From Adiantum capillus-veneris (lineage: Eukaryota > Streptophyta > Polypodiopsida > Polypodiales > Pteridaceae), in contig CM043958.1 in assembly GCA_014529385.2 (NCBI GenBank), forward strand, positions 74,707,169 through 74,771,168: DNA of 64,000 nt, written 5' to 3'. Numbering within the stretch: position 1 is the first letter of the stretch; each line of letters begins with the position of its first letter. The notes under the pieces are model-generated. The model saw nothing but the letters and a program-made list of their open reading frames with translations, had not been told where the DNA came from and did no database searches. Both the position numbers and the translations under genes were made by a program. This document shows, in pieces, positions 1-10,284 of this stretch.

Positions 1-1
1 C

Positions 2-238
2 ACCTTGTATGCACGGTTTAGCTACGAAAGTTGGATGCACAAACGTGGCAAATGGATATCCTTGCAGCTGATGGCTGAAGAGGTTCAATCCTTTGAAATT
101 CGTGTCCGCATGCCCAATAATGAGGTGGAGGTGGTTGCAGTGAACCCGCATTGGACTCTTGCCAATCTTCAGGAACATTTTGTCATAATGAGGTTCGAGG
201 ATGTCGGCAATGCAAGTTTCAAACTGGAACAACGCAAG
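2..238 (+). CDS. Partial exon of an unrecognised gene, entering from left edge
   Basis: An open frame enters from before base 2 and runs to AAG at 236-238, followed directly by GT (239-240), which fits a splice donor; without splicing it reaches a TAG at 257-259. The second half (around FEIRVRMPNNEVEVVAV and the following TLANLQ) has the alternating hydrophobic pattern of a ubiquitin-like or PB1-like beta-grasp fold, but that is only a resemblance. The plus-strand gene starting at 536 may be its continuation, although I could not find an acceptor that keeps phase. I do not recognise the family. Confidence 0.3.
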
Positions 239-535
239 GTCTGCTTTGTGCTTGATTAGCTACCTTTTCTTAATTTTTTTGGGTATTTGTATCTTGATTG
301 CCCATTTTTGGTTGTGTAGATTGGAAGGTGGATGGAGGCCACTATGCTTTTTCCAAACATTGGGCTACAAACGAAGTCATCTTGTCTAAGTGAATTGGCT
401 TGTAAATTTATTCTTTTATGTACTGGATATTTTATTAAAGATTTTGAAAATTTTTAGGGTGTTGTACTTGAGTTTTAAGGTGTTGTGTAATTTTATTTTT
501 AAAACGCATATTTTTTATTTTTTTCGAGATGGAAT

Positions 536-2191
536 ATGTCTATAGAAGGGGCACCACCTCGTCACTTTACCATTTTCATCCCAGCATTGCAGAGAGACCT
601 AGCATACCTAGTTACGCAAAGAGAAAGCATGGCTGGAACTAGTGCTTTAGATGCATTCCTTAGTGAGGTTGGGCATGCAAATCGCCCTGCGCTCCATGCA
701 TTTTTCACAGCCCAGCCCGATTTGGAAACCACCTTGACCCTCCACTCTCAATCTCTTGAGCACATCACTTCATACATTTCCACGTGCATTGGGGAGATTC
801 ATTGTTGAGTTACCAAACCGGCAAGGGCAATGGGTCCCTGAGGGCCTTCTGCACCACATCTACAAAGGGGACATGACATTTCATCAGCGGCTTGCACGCT
901 TTGCCACCATAGCACAACCCGCGGACACTATGTGCTGCTTGAAGATGATAATGTGCGAGCAATGCGTAAGGGGCAGATTGGAAACAGATTTTTCTGTGTC
1001 TAGGCCATAATGATCTTCCTCCTTCACGAGTGCCCAGCAAGCCCTAATGTAGTGCTACCACACTTGCAGATCGACGGGGTCCTGGCGGATGTGAAGGACC
1101 CCAAGCCTGTGCCCATTTACACATCCGTAGAGGAGAGGACACTTGCCTTGACCTACCCTATAGGGATTCATGTCCTCTTGGAGGCCTCTCCATCTTTCGG
1201 TTCGTCCTCGGGGCTGCCAAAAGGAACCAACACCCGGGATGCCATCCCTGAGGTAGAGATTACCTGTTTCTCCTCCATTGTGGTGGGTGGGGAGGAGTTT
1301 GTGTTTTTAGAGGAACTGGAAAAATCCTTTGAGCTTCGCATGGATGAGTGTTTTGCCATCCTCGATAACCATGGCAAGGTTGAGGTTGATACCAACACCT
1401 CCCATGACGATGATCTCCTACTGCCCATGGGGCATATTGTGGTGGACATAGTGGAAATCTCACAAGCCGAGGTGGCAATGGCCGAGCAGGCCAAGGTCTC
1501 TAAGGAGGAGTTTGTGGCCGTGCAAGCCATGTGTTTGGCTAAACGCACAAGAGTGGATTCACCATCACCTGCTACAACACCTGTTTTTCTTGATCCAGAG
1601 GGGAAGTCAAGTGTGGATCTTTACTTGCACCCGGATGCTAATGAGGAGGATCGTAGACAAGAGGTATATATGCTCACTTAAATTTGATTGTTACAATTGA
1701 TTTTGTTAATGTTATAACTAATTTTTTACCATATTTCTCACAAATCCTATGTTTTGCAGGATGTTTTGGAGGTTGACGTCTGGGCGCAAAGGTCAGGAGG
1801 GAGGAGGATGGCGTTTGGACCTCAAGTGGAACTTGCTTACTATCTCGGCATACTTCCGACTCGTGATGTGGTGTTTGTTCATGCCGACTACTCCCCCAAT
1901 GGACGCTACAACATTTTTTCCCTCCGTTCACTCTCCAAGGTCTTGTGCTTAACAACCCTTGCCCAATTGGCCAACCTTGCAGTGCTTGTAAAGAAAGATT
2001 TAGCAATATCCACTTTTGGCATCAACTTTTGCGGGCGCTTCATCGCCCATGTTGGCATGATCCAAGCTGTAGGGGTTAATTACACCCAAAAAATTACAAC
2101 CACTTTGCTTAACAGGGAGCCACCCCAAAAGTCCAAGCGCCAGAAAATTGTAATTCGAAAGATCCTAAAGCAAAAGCCGGATATCATGTAA
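536..2191 (+). pseudogene. Unrecognised two-exon gene, decayed
   Basis: The reading starts at ATG 536 and continues to TAA at 2189-2191 as one protein-like stretch of roughly 520 codons, with frame changes near 790 and 930 and an in-frame TAG near 1003. A convincing intron lies at 1664-1759 (GAG|GTATAT to TTTTGCAG|GAT) and joins QE to DVLEVDVW in frame. The sequence is globular at first, then acidic (1300-1460). The last exon has a well-formed stretch (VELAYYLGILPTRDVVFVH) and a lysine/arginine-rich end (KSKRQKIVIRKILKQK) that could be a nuclear signal. No transposase, RT or other motif is recognisable. It converges on the minus-strand H3-like gene, with two foldback repeats between them, and may belong to the same mobile block. 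Function unknown. Confidence 0.45.
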
Positions 2192-2327
2192 AGCGTTGAT
2201 TTCCTTAATGAATCTACTTTTTGGTGTCTATGACTCTCTCTTACTTGCAAGCTTTTGAATTTGTTATATGTTTGGCTTCCAATGTGTTTATGAGAAGCAC
2301 CCGTGCTTAGTGAATCATGTAGTTTTT

Positions 2328-2606
2328 GATGCATGCTAGGTTGGAAAGCATGTTGGCTAGCCAACTTGCATTAAATCATGGGGAAAGCTATTGATATGCC
2401 TAAAAAAGGGCTTGGGAGGCCCCAAAATGGGCTGCCACAAGGGCGCGCATCTGGGTCTTCCATAATCGTATGGAAGGGGCAAATGCGCTCCCTTGTGGCA
2501 ACCCATTTTGCAGCATCTCAAGCCCTTGAAAAGTCTTATCAATACCTTTCCACGTGAATTAAGACAAAATGGCTAACCAACATTCATTCCAACCATACAT
2601 CCTTTC
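2328..2606. repeat. Foldback repeat 1 (imperfect palindrome, about 280 bp)
   Basis: The sequence folds on itself around base 2467. On the left arm, GGGCTTGGGAGGCCCC, then AAAATGGGCTGCCACAAGGG and CTTCCATA, pair with TATGGAAGG, CCCTTGTGGC and AGCATCTCAAGCCC on the right arm. Pairing continues outwards through GGTTGGAAAGCATGTTGGCTAGCC against GGCTAACCAACATTCATTCCAACC. Arms are about 130-140 bp with a loop of a few bases. This is MITE-like or hairpin-RNA-like. It has no ORF. Its core is shared with the second foldback at 2735-2880. Confidence 0.7.
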
Positions 2607-2734
2607 ATAACCAAGCTACTGTGCAAGCCCAGATAAATTTCAGTTGAAAGACCAAAACTAATTACATGTATTCTTCAAAAAATCTATGCTACATTGACTT
2701 AGTGGGGCATGCACTTCGTGATGCATCCAGGCTA

Positions 2735-2880
2735 TTTGGAAAGACCTTGGAAGGCCCTAAAAATGGTTGCCACAAGGGCACACATTTTGTCCCTATATCG
2801 GCCTGTGGAAGCACCAAATGTGCGCCCTTGTGACAGCCATTTTGGGGGCATTCCAAGCCCTTTCCAAGCCTTTCCAGAAA
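2735..2880. repeat. Foldback repeat 2, same family as foldback 1
   Basis: A second imperfect palindrome is centred near 2807. TTGGAAGGCCCTAAAAATGG and GCCACAAGGGCACACATTT on the left pair with AAATGTGCGCCCTTGTGAC and GCCATTTTGGGGGCATTCCAA on the right. The core GCCACAAGGGC(G/A)C is common to both foldbacks, so they are tandem members of one family placed between two convergent genes. Confidence 0.65.
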
Positions 2881-3187
2881 CTTTTACCACACATTCAAGA
2901 TATTTGGGTGCATAAGTGCTTCACATAGCTTGGATGTATCAGGAACTGCATGCTTGACTTAGCCAAGGTGCTTAACATAGGCAAGTTTTCCCAATGCCAA
3001 GCTTTAAGCTACATACATACAAAAGAAGGTAGAGAAAACATGGACCACTGCTACATCGCATGGTACACAATTAAAGCAATACAATGCACAAAGAGTGGAG
3101 TATACAATCATAAGATGCTTATATTCAAATTCTTCCCAATCTTGGAAGTTCCGTAAATACAAAAATGGTTTGATGACTAATTACAAG

Positions 3188-4182
3188 CTAACGCTCATGG
3201 CGCAAATGGCAAGCAAGCTGCATATCCTTGGGCATAATCATTACACGCTTTCCATGGATGGCACATAGGTTCGCATCCTCGAATGTGCTAGTTAGATATT
3301 GCTCTGCTGCCTCTTGGACTGCCTCTATGGCCACGACGCCCATCCAAAGCTCAGTGTTGTACATTTGCAAAACCTCCCTGCAAAGCCTTGCAAAAGGGGC
3401 CCTCCGAATCAAGAGCTTGGTGCTCTTCTGATAGTGGCAAATCTCCGCAAATGCACAGCCGCGCTTTCGCACTTTCTAAGGTCAATGGGGAGGTGCATTT
3501 GTTGCACGAATATGGGAAGCTTGCTTCCTGTTCTTGAAGACAATGCTCTTTCTCTTTTTCGGCTGCATAGGCACCTCCAATAACTCATATTCCGAGTCCA
3601 CCACTCTTCATCTGATTCGTGCTCTTCACTATTGCGCGGATGTGATGGTGTGGGTCCACTCTGTTTACGGAGTGTCTTGCCCCGAATACACATGTGAGCG
3701 GCATAAGTTTGTATTTCGATGCCAACACATGGGGGATCATCATCTGATTCGTGCTCTTCACTATTGTGCGGATGTGATGGTGTGGGTACACTCCCTTTAC
3801 GGAGTGTCTTACCCCCAATACACATGTGAGCGGCATAAGTTTGTATTTCGACGCCAACACATGGGGGATCATCATCAGTTTGAGTCTCTTCGGAGCCTTC
3901 TGACCGCTGTTTGTGGTTATTTCTTTCCTTGCCTTGGTCGTTCTCATCGTTCATGTTGCCCTCAGAATTATTGGAGTCCGATGAATAGACAACAAGGCGA
4001 TGCTTCCTTGTCTCTTTTCTTGCTCTAGAGGACTGACCATGTTGATTTGAAGCTCCAGCTTCTTCTGTGTGGAGCTCACCTTGAACTTGTGAAGTTCTAG
4101 CTTCTTGTGCTGGAGCTGGGATTCATTGGGCATCCGGGCCCTCTCGATATTCAATCCTTGCCGTTTGTTTTGTTCTTGCCAT
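3188..4182 (-). pseudogene. Histone H3-like gene with long acidic insert, decayed
   Basis: ATG at 4182 opens MARTKQTAR, identical to the canonical H3 N-terminus through R8 (K4 kept; the K9 position is Ile). The same frame then gives, after one TGA at codon 20, about 200 codons of acidic, serine-rich linker with an in-frame 44-codon tandem repeat. After a one-base frame change near 3590 come PKKRK (SV40-like nuclear signal) and RKQ...APPH, resembling H3 residues 17-39. TGA and TAG follow near 3480-3475, then the histone fold (3472-3188): [52 protein letters not shown]. About 50 of 82 core positions match canonical H3 by hand alignment. Loop 1 has canonical length, so it lacks the one-residue insertion typical of CenH3. 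There is no intron. It lies about 145 bp downstream of the transposase-like gene, same strand. As read, three stops and one frameshift make it a pseudogene, unless edited or mis-sequenced. Confidence 0.85.
3614..3880 (-). repeat. In-frame 132-bp tandem repeat in the H3-like linker
   Basis: Two copies of a 132-bp unit (44 codons) sit in tandem, seen on the plus strand as GATTCGTGCTCTTCACTATTG at 3614 and again at 3746. Each encodes DDDPPCVGxEIQTYAAHMCI and a following GKTLRK...PTPSHP...NSEEHESD. The unit length is a multiple of three, so the repeat kept the frame when it arose, which suggests duplication while the gene was still translated. Confidence 0.75.
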
Positions 4183-4325
4183 GGTAGCACCTAGTATGGA
4201 AAATGACAAAATGAGTGCCTTCAACCTTTAAATAGGGGTTTTTGGGATTTGGTCCCTTTCACACTATGCAGCCAATTAAGTGAAAAACTCAAATAAACCA
4301 ATTGAATTTAACAAGTAAACCTGGA

Positions 4326-6480
4326 TCATGAGGATGGCTGACGTGACACCCAAATGCTGCCATTTTGATCCTTAGTTGCAGGCCAAGCCTCATGGCCCAG
4401 GGCCGCTCGCGAGCGTTTCCACTTCTCGGATGCTGCAGTATGGGAGGCCTTGCGTAACTGCTTTGCTAACATTGACTCTCTTGCCTTCTCAATAGTGCGA
4501 GTTCTCCCAAAGGTGTGCCTAAAAAACTAGTTAAACATCTCTTGGAGGTAGTTGGAGTGTGAACCACCACCACCATTCCGAGTGTTCTTGAAGTAGACTC
4601 CTTTTGCTCGATAGTGGGACTTCTCCATGCCTTGTGTACTCCATATCTCAAGCGAACCATAGTGGTCCATGTAGTATGCACCATGCGCATAGAGAATGTG
4701 CTAAAACAACCAAAAAGGAGAAAAGACAATAGAAAAGTTGCATTTTCAAACATTGCATATCTATTAAGTCCGTTAAAACAAACCATGTAGTGTGTAATCT
4801 TTCTTTCAGACCATCCGTCCTTAGCGGCCTTTGTGAACTCATAAAGCACCTCCTTGAACTCCTCTCACTGCTCAACGGTGGTGCTTGAAAGATTCATCAA
4901 TTGCACAACCTTTTGAAAGGATGACCATACTAGCTTGCGTTGGTTAGCAACCTCCACATTGGGACCTTTGTTTGTCGTGCATGAGCACAAATCTTTCCAC
5001 AACTCCCACCGCTTCTCACTTGCTAGATCGACACTTGCCTTGTGTACCTGCATTAGAGACTTTGACATTTTCTTGCAAAATCGATGTGCCTTGGATCCAT
5101 TCATGGAAACCTTTTGTGCCACCTCATATGTCTTCTCCCTACAAGTCTCTGCTACAATGTTCACCCTTGATCGGTGACATCCAATCTCATTAAGGAGCAT
5201 CTCCACCCCCCGCAAGGATTCTTTTGACCATTGAAGGGGTTCATTGTGAAATCATAATCAATGTGATGCTTTAGCATCCTAGCAAATATTTGCATAAATG
5301 CATGCAATGTACAAAAGTTAACATTGTTGAGGGAGAAGGGAATTATGGGGTTCCACCCAGGATCTTTGCTATCCCTATTGGGCACCTCTAGAATATCACA
5401 TGAAAGAACCGAAGTTTGCCACTCCCTATTTATATAATCATCATTATCTTTGTCCTGACCTTCCACTTGAGTTGCTCGACTTGTCTTGTGCCCTTTCACA
5501 TAGAATGGGCAGGGAAGTAAAGAATTTGCACCTTGTTTGCATCCAAGCATGCACTTTATGGTCTTTAGATCACCATCTAAATGCCATTCAACATCAAACT
5601 CCTCACGCCCTGGAACCATGAGCATCTCACCGTTTATTTGAGCTTTAATGACCTCTGTAACCCATGGGATTCTACTAAAAATCCATGCAAGGACTTCATG
5701 TGTCTCTTTCGGAACTTCAATTGCACCAAGCCACCATATATCCTTCTTTGATTGCACACTAAAAGAGGGATTTATCGCTTCACTCGAGCTGCAAGATTTC
5801 TTGGCATAAGCTAGGGCTTCATTCATATGTGTGATGCTAATTGTCTCCAACTTTCTCCCTTTTACAATCACACATTCATCCAACTTCAGCACAAACACAA
5901 GCTTGCCTTCAAGAATTGCCACAAATATAAAGCCTCAGAATGCATGTTATGATACATCATAGATCATGTTGGCAACCCTAAACTAACCTGCATCACTCAA
6001 ATTGTAGAAAACAGCCATGGACTGCTACAATCGTATCAAGTCCACAAAGATATTGTTGAATTTGGTGTAAACAAAGCCTTCGGTCCGCAACACACTATTA
6101 GAAACAACACCACTTCCCTTCTCGCGGCCTTCCTTCCTTGCAATTTTCTACGGAGTGACTGAAGAGGCATCTTGTCCTCAATATACAAGTAGTCCCCTAA
6201 TCGGTGAACAACATCTTCATTTGACACCCTCTTGGCAATTTCCACTCTGTGAGGAAGTGGGAATAGATTTTCCGTGACTCCTTGACTTCTTAATGCATCT
6301 TTTAATACTTGATGTATTGCTTGATAGCCCTTCGTACTAATTCCAATAGCATCACAAATATCCTGAACATCTAGGTCAGTGACAAATATTAGAAAAACTT
6401 TGAAGAATTCTCTTAGTGATTGCGCCTTTCAATTGTTTTGCCTCTGGAGCATCAAGCATCCCAATAAAGTCCTCTTTGTT
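4326..6480 (-). pseudogene. RNase H-fold-transposase-like gene, catalytic and C-terminal exons
   Basis: Read leftward from 6480 there is FNKEDFIGMLDAPEAKQL, then DICDAIGISTKGYQAIHQVL, then a large exon (5930-5161) with VEWHLDGDLKTIKCMLGCKQ and CPF, then VNIVAETCREKTYEVA (5215 on). A clear 83-bp intron (4783-4701; ATG|GTTTGT to TTTTAG|CAC) leads to HYGSLEIWSTQGMEKSHY and the stop at 4328-4326. The pattern of an Asp-containing LDGD block, a Cys motif and a late YGSL-x-TQG(M/V)EK block resembles a family of uncharacterised RNase H-like transposases that I recall from algae and invertebrates; I cannot name the superfamily. A TAG replaces a likely Trp near 4545, and two or more frame changes are present (near 5200 and 6130). 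Earlier exons lie at 6617-7183 and, across a CACTA insertion, at 12224-12424. Confidence 0.6.
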
Positions 6481-6616
6481 GAAACAAGAACGACGTAAAG
6501 ATGCCCAAGATCACGCATTCTCACTGCCACATGTTTCTTGGATGAAGTTTCTACTACCCAAAACAACAATGATGAATGGTACTAGACTTAAACAACACGA
6601 GGGGCAGAACAGCTTA

Positions 6617-7183
6617 CCTCATAGATATCACCCTTTGTTTTCTTGCCCCACCACGCGGTGCAAGAGTCTGAATTTTGAAAAACTTCCGTTTCCTCACCCT
6701 ATCTCCCATGGCAGTACTCTTCATGTGTGAGAGAGTATCCTCAAGATTTTTAATTTTATTCTCCTTGGTTGCAATGGTGCTCTTTGCCTCCTTGAGCGCA
6801 CTAGTAGTTGTTTTCATCTGATCTTGAACATTGTGGAAACTCCCATTCAACAACTGCCAATGATGCAAGTAGATCTCGGACCGAGCAATCTCATGTCTGT
6901 TGAGTCTCTTGTAGTAGCCCAACAAACCTTGCTCTCCATTTCCAACATATTGCAACAGTGATGGAAGCTTTGTAAAAGGTGGATGGACATTGAGAGAAGG
7001 ATCCTTTGGGTACAAGCATCCCTCTGTCCAGAGATCCACATTCTTCTCCCCTTGAGCGTGACATTTGTTGGCTGAAGGTAATGTACCCAAGCATGTCTTC
7101 TTTGTCGGAACATACTCTTGAGGTAGGCGCAGGAAAAGCCTTGGAGACCTACCGCGTGAAGAGCTTGCTGGGACATTGGTCAC
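6617..7183 (-). pseudogene. Transposase-like gene, N-terminal coiled-coil exon
   Basis: An uninterrupted frame of about 189 codons runs from the CACTA insertion site (7183) to ATGAG|GTAAGC, a good splice donor at 6616-6615. It contains a conserved-looking block (GLLGYYKRLNRHEIARSEIY), then a probable coiled coil (SALKEAKSTIATKENKIKNL and onward) and a basic end (RVRKRKFF...RGGARKQR). Joining it across the CACTA element gives DDV-TNVPASSSRGRSPR in frame with the exon at 12224-12424. This is the middle of the same minus-strand gene whose catalytic part is at 4326-6480. Confidence 0.6.
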
Positions 7184-7281
7184 CACTACAAGAGGCTATT
7201 CATATTAGCGACGCTCAAAAAAAATCCCGGCGTCGCTATGAGCGTCGCAAATTTACAAGTAAATTTGCGATGCTCATAGCG
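7184..7281. repeat. Left TIR and subterminal repeats of the CACTA element
   Basis: After the TIR, copies of the motif AGCGACGC / GCGTCGCTAT occur in both orientations at 7204, 7230, 7240 and 7280. A perfect inverted core (GCGACGC...) sits around AAATTTACAAGTAAATTT. Subterminal repeat clusters of this kind are the known binding sites of the TnpA-type protein in En/Spm. Confidence 0.8.
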
Positions 7282-7376
7282 ACGTCGGCTGGGCTACAAA
7301 AAATAACAGAGAGCGCCCAAAAACTCAGATCTCAGATCTGAAGTTTTCGGCGCCCTCAAGCAAGGAGCAGGTAACG

Positions 7377-7377
<1 letters not shown>

Positions 7378-7419
<42 letters not shown>

Positions 7420-7524
7420 CTCCACACACACACACACACACACACACATGAGGACAGGAAGGAGAGCCAGGTATGCTCCTTCCCTCTCCTCACTCTCATG
7501 TTCCCTTCCCCTCTTTCTCTCTCC

Positions 7525-7559
<35 letters not shown>

Positions 7560-7565
7560 AGTGTT

Positions 7566-7603
<38 letters not shown>

Positions 7604-7830
7604 AACATAAACAAAAATGCACACACACATACATAAACAAAGAATGCACACACACATTGAGAGAGGAAGAGAGAGAGAGAGCATGCATAAACAAAAACGC
7701 ACACATTGAGAGAGGAAAAGAGAGAGAGAACATGCATAAACAAAAAACCGAACATTGAGAGAGGAAAAGAGAGAGAAAACATGCATAAACAAAAAAAAAC
7801 ACACACATTGAGAGAGAAAGAGAGAGAAAC
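7378..7830. repeat. Microsatellite block: CT, AC and GA tracts with a short tandem unit
   Basis: CT tracts (7378-7413, 7520-7545), AC tracts (7424-7448, 7545-7557) and a GA tract (7568-7599) are followed by a unit of about 56-65 bp, with ACACATTGAGAGAGGAAAAG and CATGCATAAACAAAAA, repeated about four times (7620-7820). Long open frames here are low-complexity artefacts. This is a non-coding part of the CACTA element. Confidence 0.8.
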
Positions 7831-8007
7831 TAATTTAACGTCGTAGGAAACTAATTAAAATTAAAAGACCTAAAGATCTAGCCGACGAGGAGTTGAACTC
7901 AAGACCTATTATTCAAGAGGGAAATGGCATAACCAATCTATCATACTTGGCATGGGTGATAGAAAGGTTATACCATTTATCTCTTTTTATTGGCACACAC
8001 ATCCACA

Positions 8008-8880
8008 CACGCGCACACACACAAGAAGAAGAGAGTTATAACATCGTAGGAAACTATCCTAAAAGACGTTAAAGATTAGGTTAGATGTAGACTTATGTTA
8101 AATTAGATTTAGGTTTATTTAAGTTAAATTAGATTAGATTTAGGTTTATTTTTAGTTAGATTTACGTTTATTTACGCTAGATTTAGATTTTCGTTATATT
8201 AGATTAGATTTAGGTCTCCATAGACTGCGATGCCTGCATGAAGCGGGTGAAGAAAGCCCTCAATGGAATATAGGGTATTGGTGCCTTCACTCATGGTGGG
8301 TCCGTCGATCCAAAAGTACTGGTGAAATGTCTTCAGAAGATAGGGAAGAAGGTGGATCTTCAGGGTGGCAAGAGTCACTACATCCCCGACAATGACCATC
8401 TAGACAACCTCTAGTCATTCAACAACAACTTCAAAGTTAGGAACAAGGGCAAGAATGGTCCAAAGGGCCAATTGCTGTCGTCAGATGTGGATGGAGATGA
8501 GGCAGCGTCACCGCCGGAAGTTAACTCTCACATCTTTAGTGATGAGAATGCCAACACTTTCCGAGTTATGTGAAAAATTATGTGTTAAATCAGTTTTAAG
8601 GTTCTTATAATCCCCGTTAGTTTAGTTCTTTGTTTTCAATATAACATAATTTACGTTAGATTTAGATTTATGTTATATTAGATTAGACTTAGGTTTATTT
8701 AGGTTTACCCACACACACACACACACACACAAGAAGAAGAGAGTTTTAATGTCGTAGGAAACTATCCCAAAAGACGTTAAAGATTAGGTTAGATGTAGAC
8801 TTACATTAAATTAGATTTAGGTTTATTTTTAGTTAGATTTACGTTTATTTAGATTTACGCTTATTTACGTTAGATCGAGT
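8008..8880. repeat. Direct duplication flanking the captured HMA fragment
   Basis: A block of about 160-190 bp at 8020-8205 is repeated at 8735-8880. It begins AAGAAGAAGAGAGTT and contains GACGTTAAAGATTAGG and many TTAGATTTAGGTTTATTT units. The two copies bracket the HMA-domain fragment at 8223-8573. The arrangement suggests a segmental duplication or a nested insertion that brought in the fragment. Confidence 0.65.
8223..8573 (+). pseudogene. Captured HMA-domain (HIPP-like) gene fragment
   Basis: One frame reads DCDACMKRVKKALNGI, a stop, GIGAFTHGGSVDPKVLVKCL and QKIGKKVDLQ, followed by a lysine/glycine-rich tail and TGA at 8571-8573. CDAC is the CxxC metal-binding motif. The order CxxC, then xxVKKxLxxI, then VDPxxLxKxLxKxGKxxxL is that of the heavy-metal-associated domain in plant HIPP/HPP metallochaperones. 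The middle beta-strands are missing. Two in-frame TAGs show decay. Base composition is clearly higher in GC than the AT-rich flanks, and it sits inside a CACTA element, so it is most simply a transduplicated host gene piece. Confidence 0.7.
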
Positions 8881-9162
8881 CCACACAAGAATTACTTACG
8901 GTTTAGGGTTTAGAGTTAGACGAACAGTGAAAAGATCTACTGTGAAAAGATGTTAAGATGCTGTGAAGTTCTACAGCTAGAGAAGAGGCAAAGGGGTTTT
9001 GTCCACTACATGCAGTATCATGTAGACGTGGGTCTGTAGATTTCTTGTACCCACAAATATAGGTATTGACCAATAAAGACGAGATTATAACCCGGTGGTT
9101 CTGATCTCCGTGCACCTCTAGACCGAGGTGTGCGGGGATTGGACATGACTAGAGAATGTGAG

Positions 9163-9164
<2 letters not shown>

Positions 9165-9214
<50 letters not shown>
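9165..9214. repeat. (GA)n microsatellite
   Basis: About 25 uninterrupted AG units lie just upstream of the TnpD remnant of the CACTA element. Confidence 0.95.
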
Positions 9215-9218
<4 letters not shown>

Positions 9219-9280
9219 GACGAAGAATGCCAATAGAATATTAAATTTGTTGTCCAGGTTAAAAGATTTTTATCCTCATT

Positions 9281-10240
9281 ATGAGTAGTGACGAGGATGT
9301 GGGACCGTCCAACCGAAACACCTATCTCTCAACTAGGGTCTTATGTCCTTGTAATCAATGCAAGCATGCTGTGCGACGGACAAGACGTGTTTCTTTGCAG
9401 CACGTTCGCAAATTTGGCGAGTTCGATCCATCTATTATAGATCGAGTTGTTGCTAATTATAACTCGTCGAACTCTGACACTGGCCAACAAGCAGCAATCT
9501 TGCAACCCAATAGACGTGTTCGTAGGCTCTTTGGTCAAGCAGCATATGTGAGGCCACAAGATGTAGCCTCTGACAGCTCGGGGGATGATCATGCAGAGCA
9601 CATTCCCAACGAGGCAATGTTTGAGCCCGAGATTGATGAAATGATCGAGACGATCATGGATTCAGAAAGGCTTATCTATGATGATATGAAAAGTGAAGCC
9701 GATACGCCATTGTATAATGGAGCACGTATGTCTAGATTGAAAGCACTCCTAGTTCTTCTCAACATGTAGGCAAAGTATGGATGGAGTGACACTAGTGTCA
9801 TAGCGCTTTTCAGGTGATCTATTACAATTAGTTTACTTTAATAAAACTCTAAATGTATAATGATCTGATAGATTTTTACACGACTGTATCGTATTTTTAT
9901 GTTGTGTAGATTGCTTAAAGAGCACATACTACCAGCTGACAATGTGATGCCAGATTCCCGAGATGAAGCAAGAAAGATTTTGCGAAACTTGGGGATGGAT
10001 TACAATTCTATCCACGCTTGTCCTAATGAATACATTCTTTTCAGAGGGGAATACATAGACATGGAGAAGTGTCCGAAATGTGATTCCGAAAGATATCGAG
10101 TAGATCTCCACGGGACAAAAATTCCACAAAAGGTTTTGCGACATTTTCCTCTGCTTCCTCGCATCAAGCATTTCTTAGAATGTAAGTCCATGGCCGCCCT
10201 AGCATCATGGCATGAGGAGAATAAATCAATTGTCTACTCT
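9281..10240 (+). pseudogene. tnpD: CACTA transposase TnpD, N-terminal remnant
   Basis: ATG at 9281 begins a protein with CPCNQCKHAVRR (Cys motif of the transposase-associated domain) and an acidic region, then PLYNGARMSRLKALLVLLNM. A TAG at 9767-9769 stands where Gln is expected, then AKYGWSDTSVIALF. A 95-bp intron (9814-9908, CAG|GTGATC to GTGTAG|ATTG) joins ALF-R to LLKEHILPADN. The TNP2 signature continues with IHACPNEYILFRGE, CPKC and KVLRHFPLLPRIKHFL...WHEE. It then breaks off near 10240, so the catalytic core is absent. It lies upstream of the TnpA-like ORF in the usual CACTA order. Confidence 0.85.
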
Positions 10241-10284
10241 ATTCATTCAATATTAAGTTTAAATATTCGTGTGTTTAATGCAGG

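Noticed and set aside
1168-1548. Minus-strand ORF of 126 codons opposite the unknown plus-strand gene
   Set aside because: A shadow of the plus-strand frame, Ser/Thr-rich antisense composition, no motif.
3188-3472. Centromeric histone CenH3
   Set aside because: Loop 1 has the canonical H3 length and the end (FEDxNLCAIHxKRVxIMPKD) is canonical H3; the tail begins MARTKQTAR.
7294-7806. Long open frames of 80-170 codons on the minus strand
   Set aside because: They are translations of CT/AC/GA microsatellites and a short tandem unit; composition is Leu/Ser/Cys/Phe repeats in all frames.
8900-8915. Telomere-like GGTTTAGGGTTTAG
   Set aside because: Only two units; common by chance in plant intergenic DNA.
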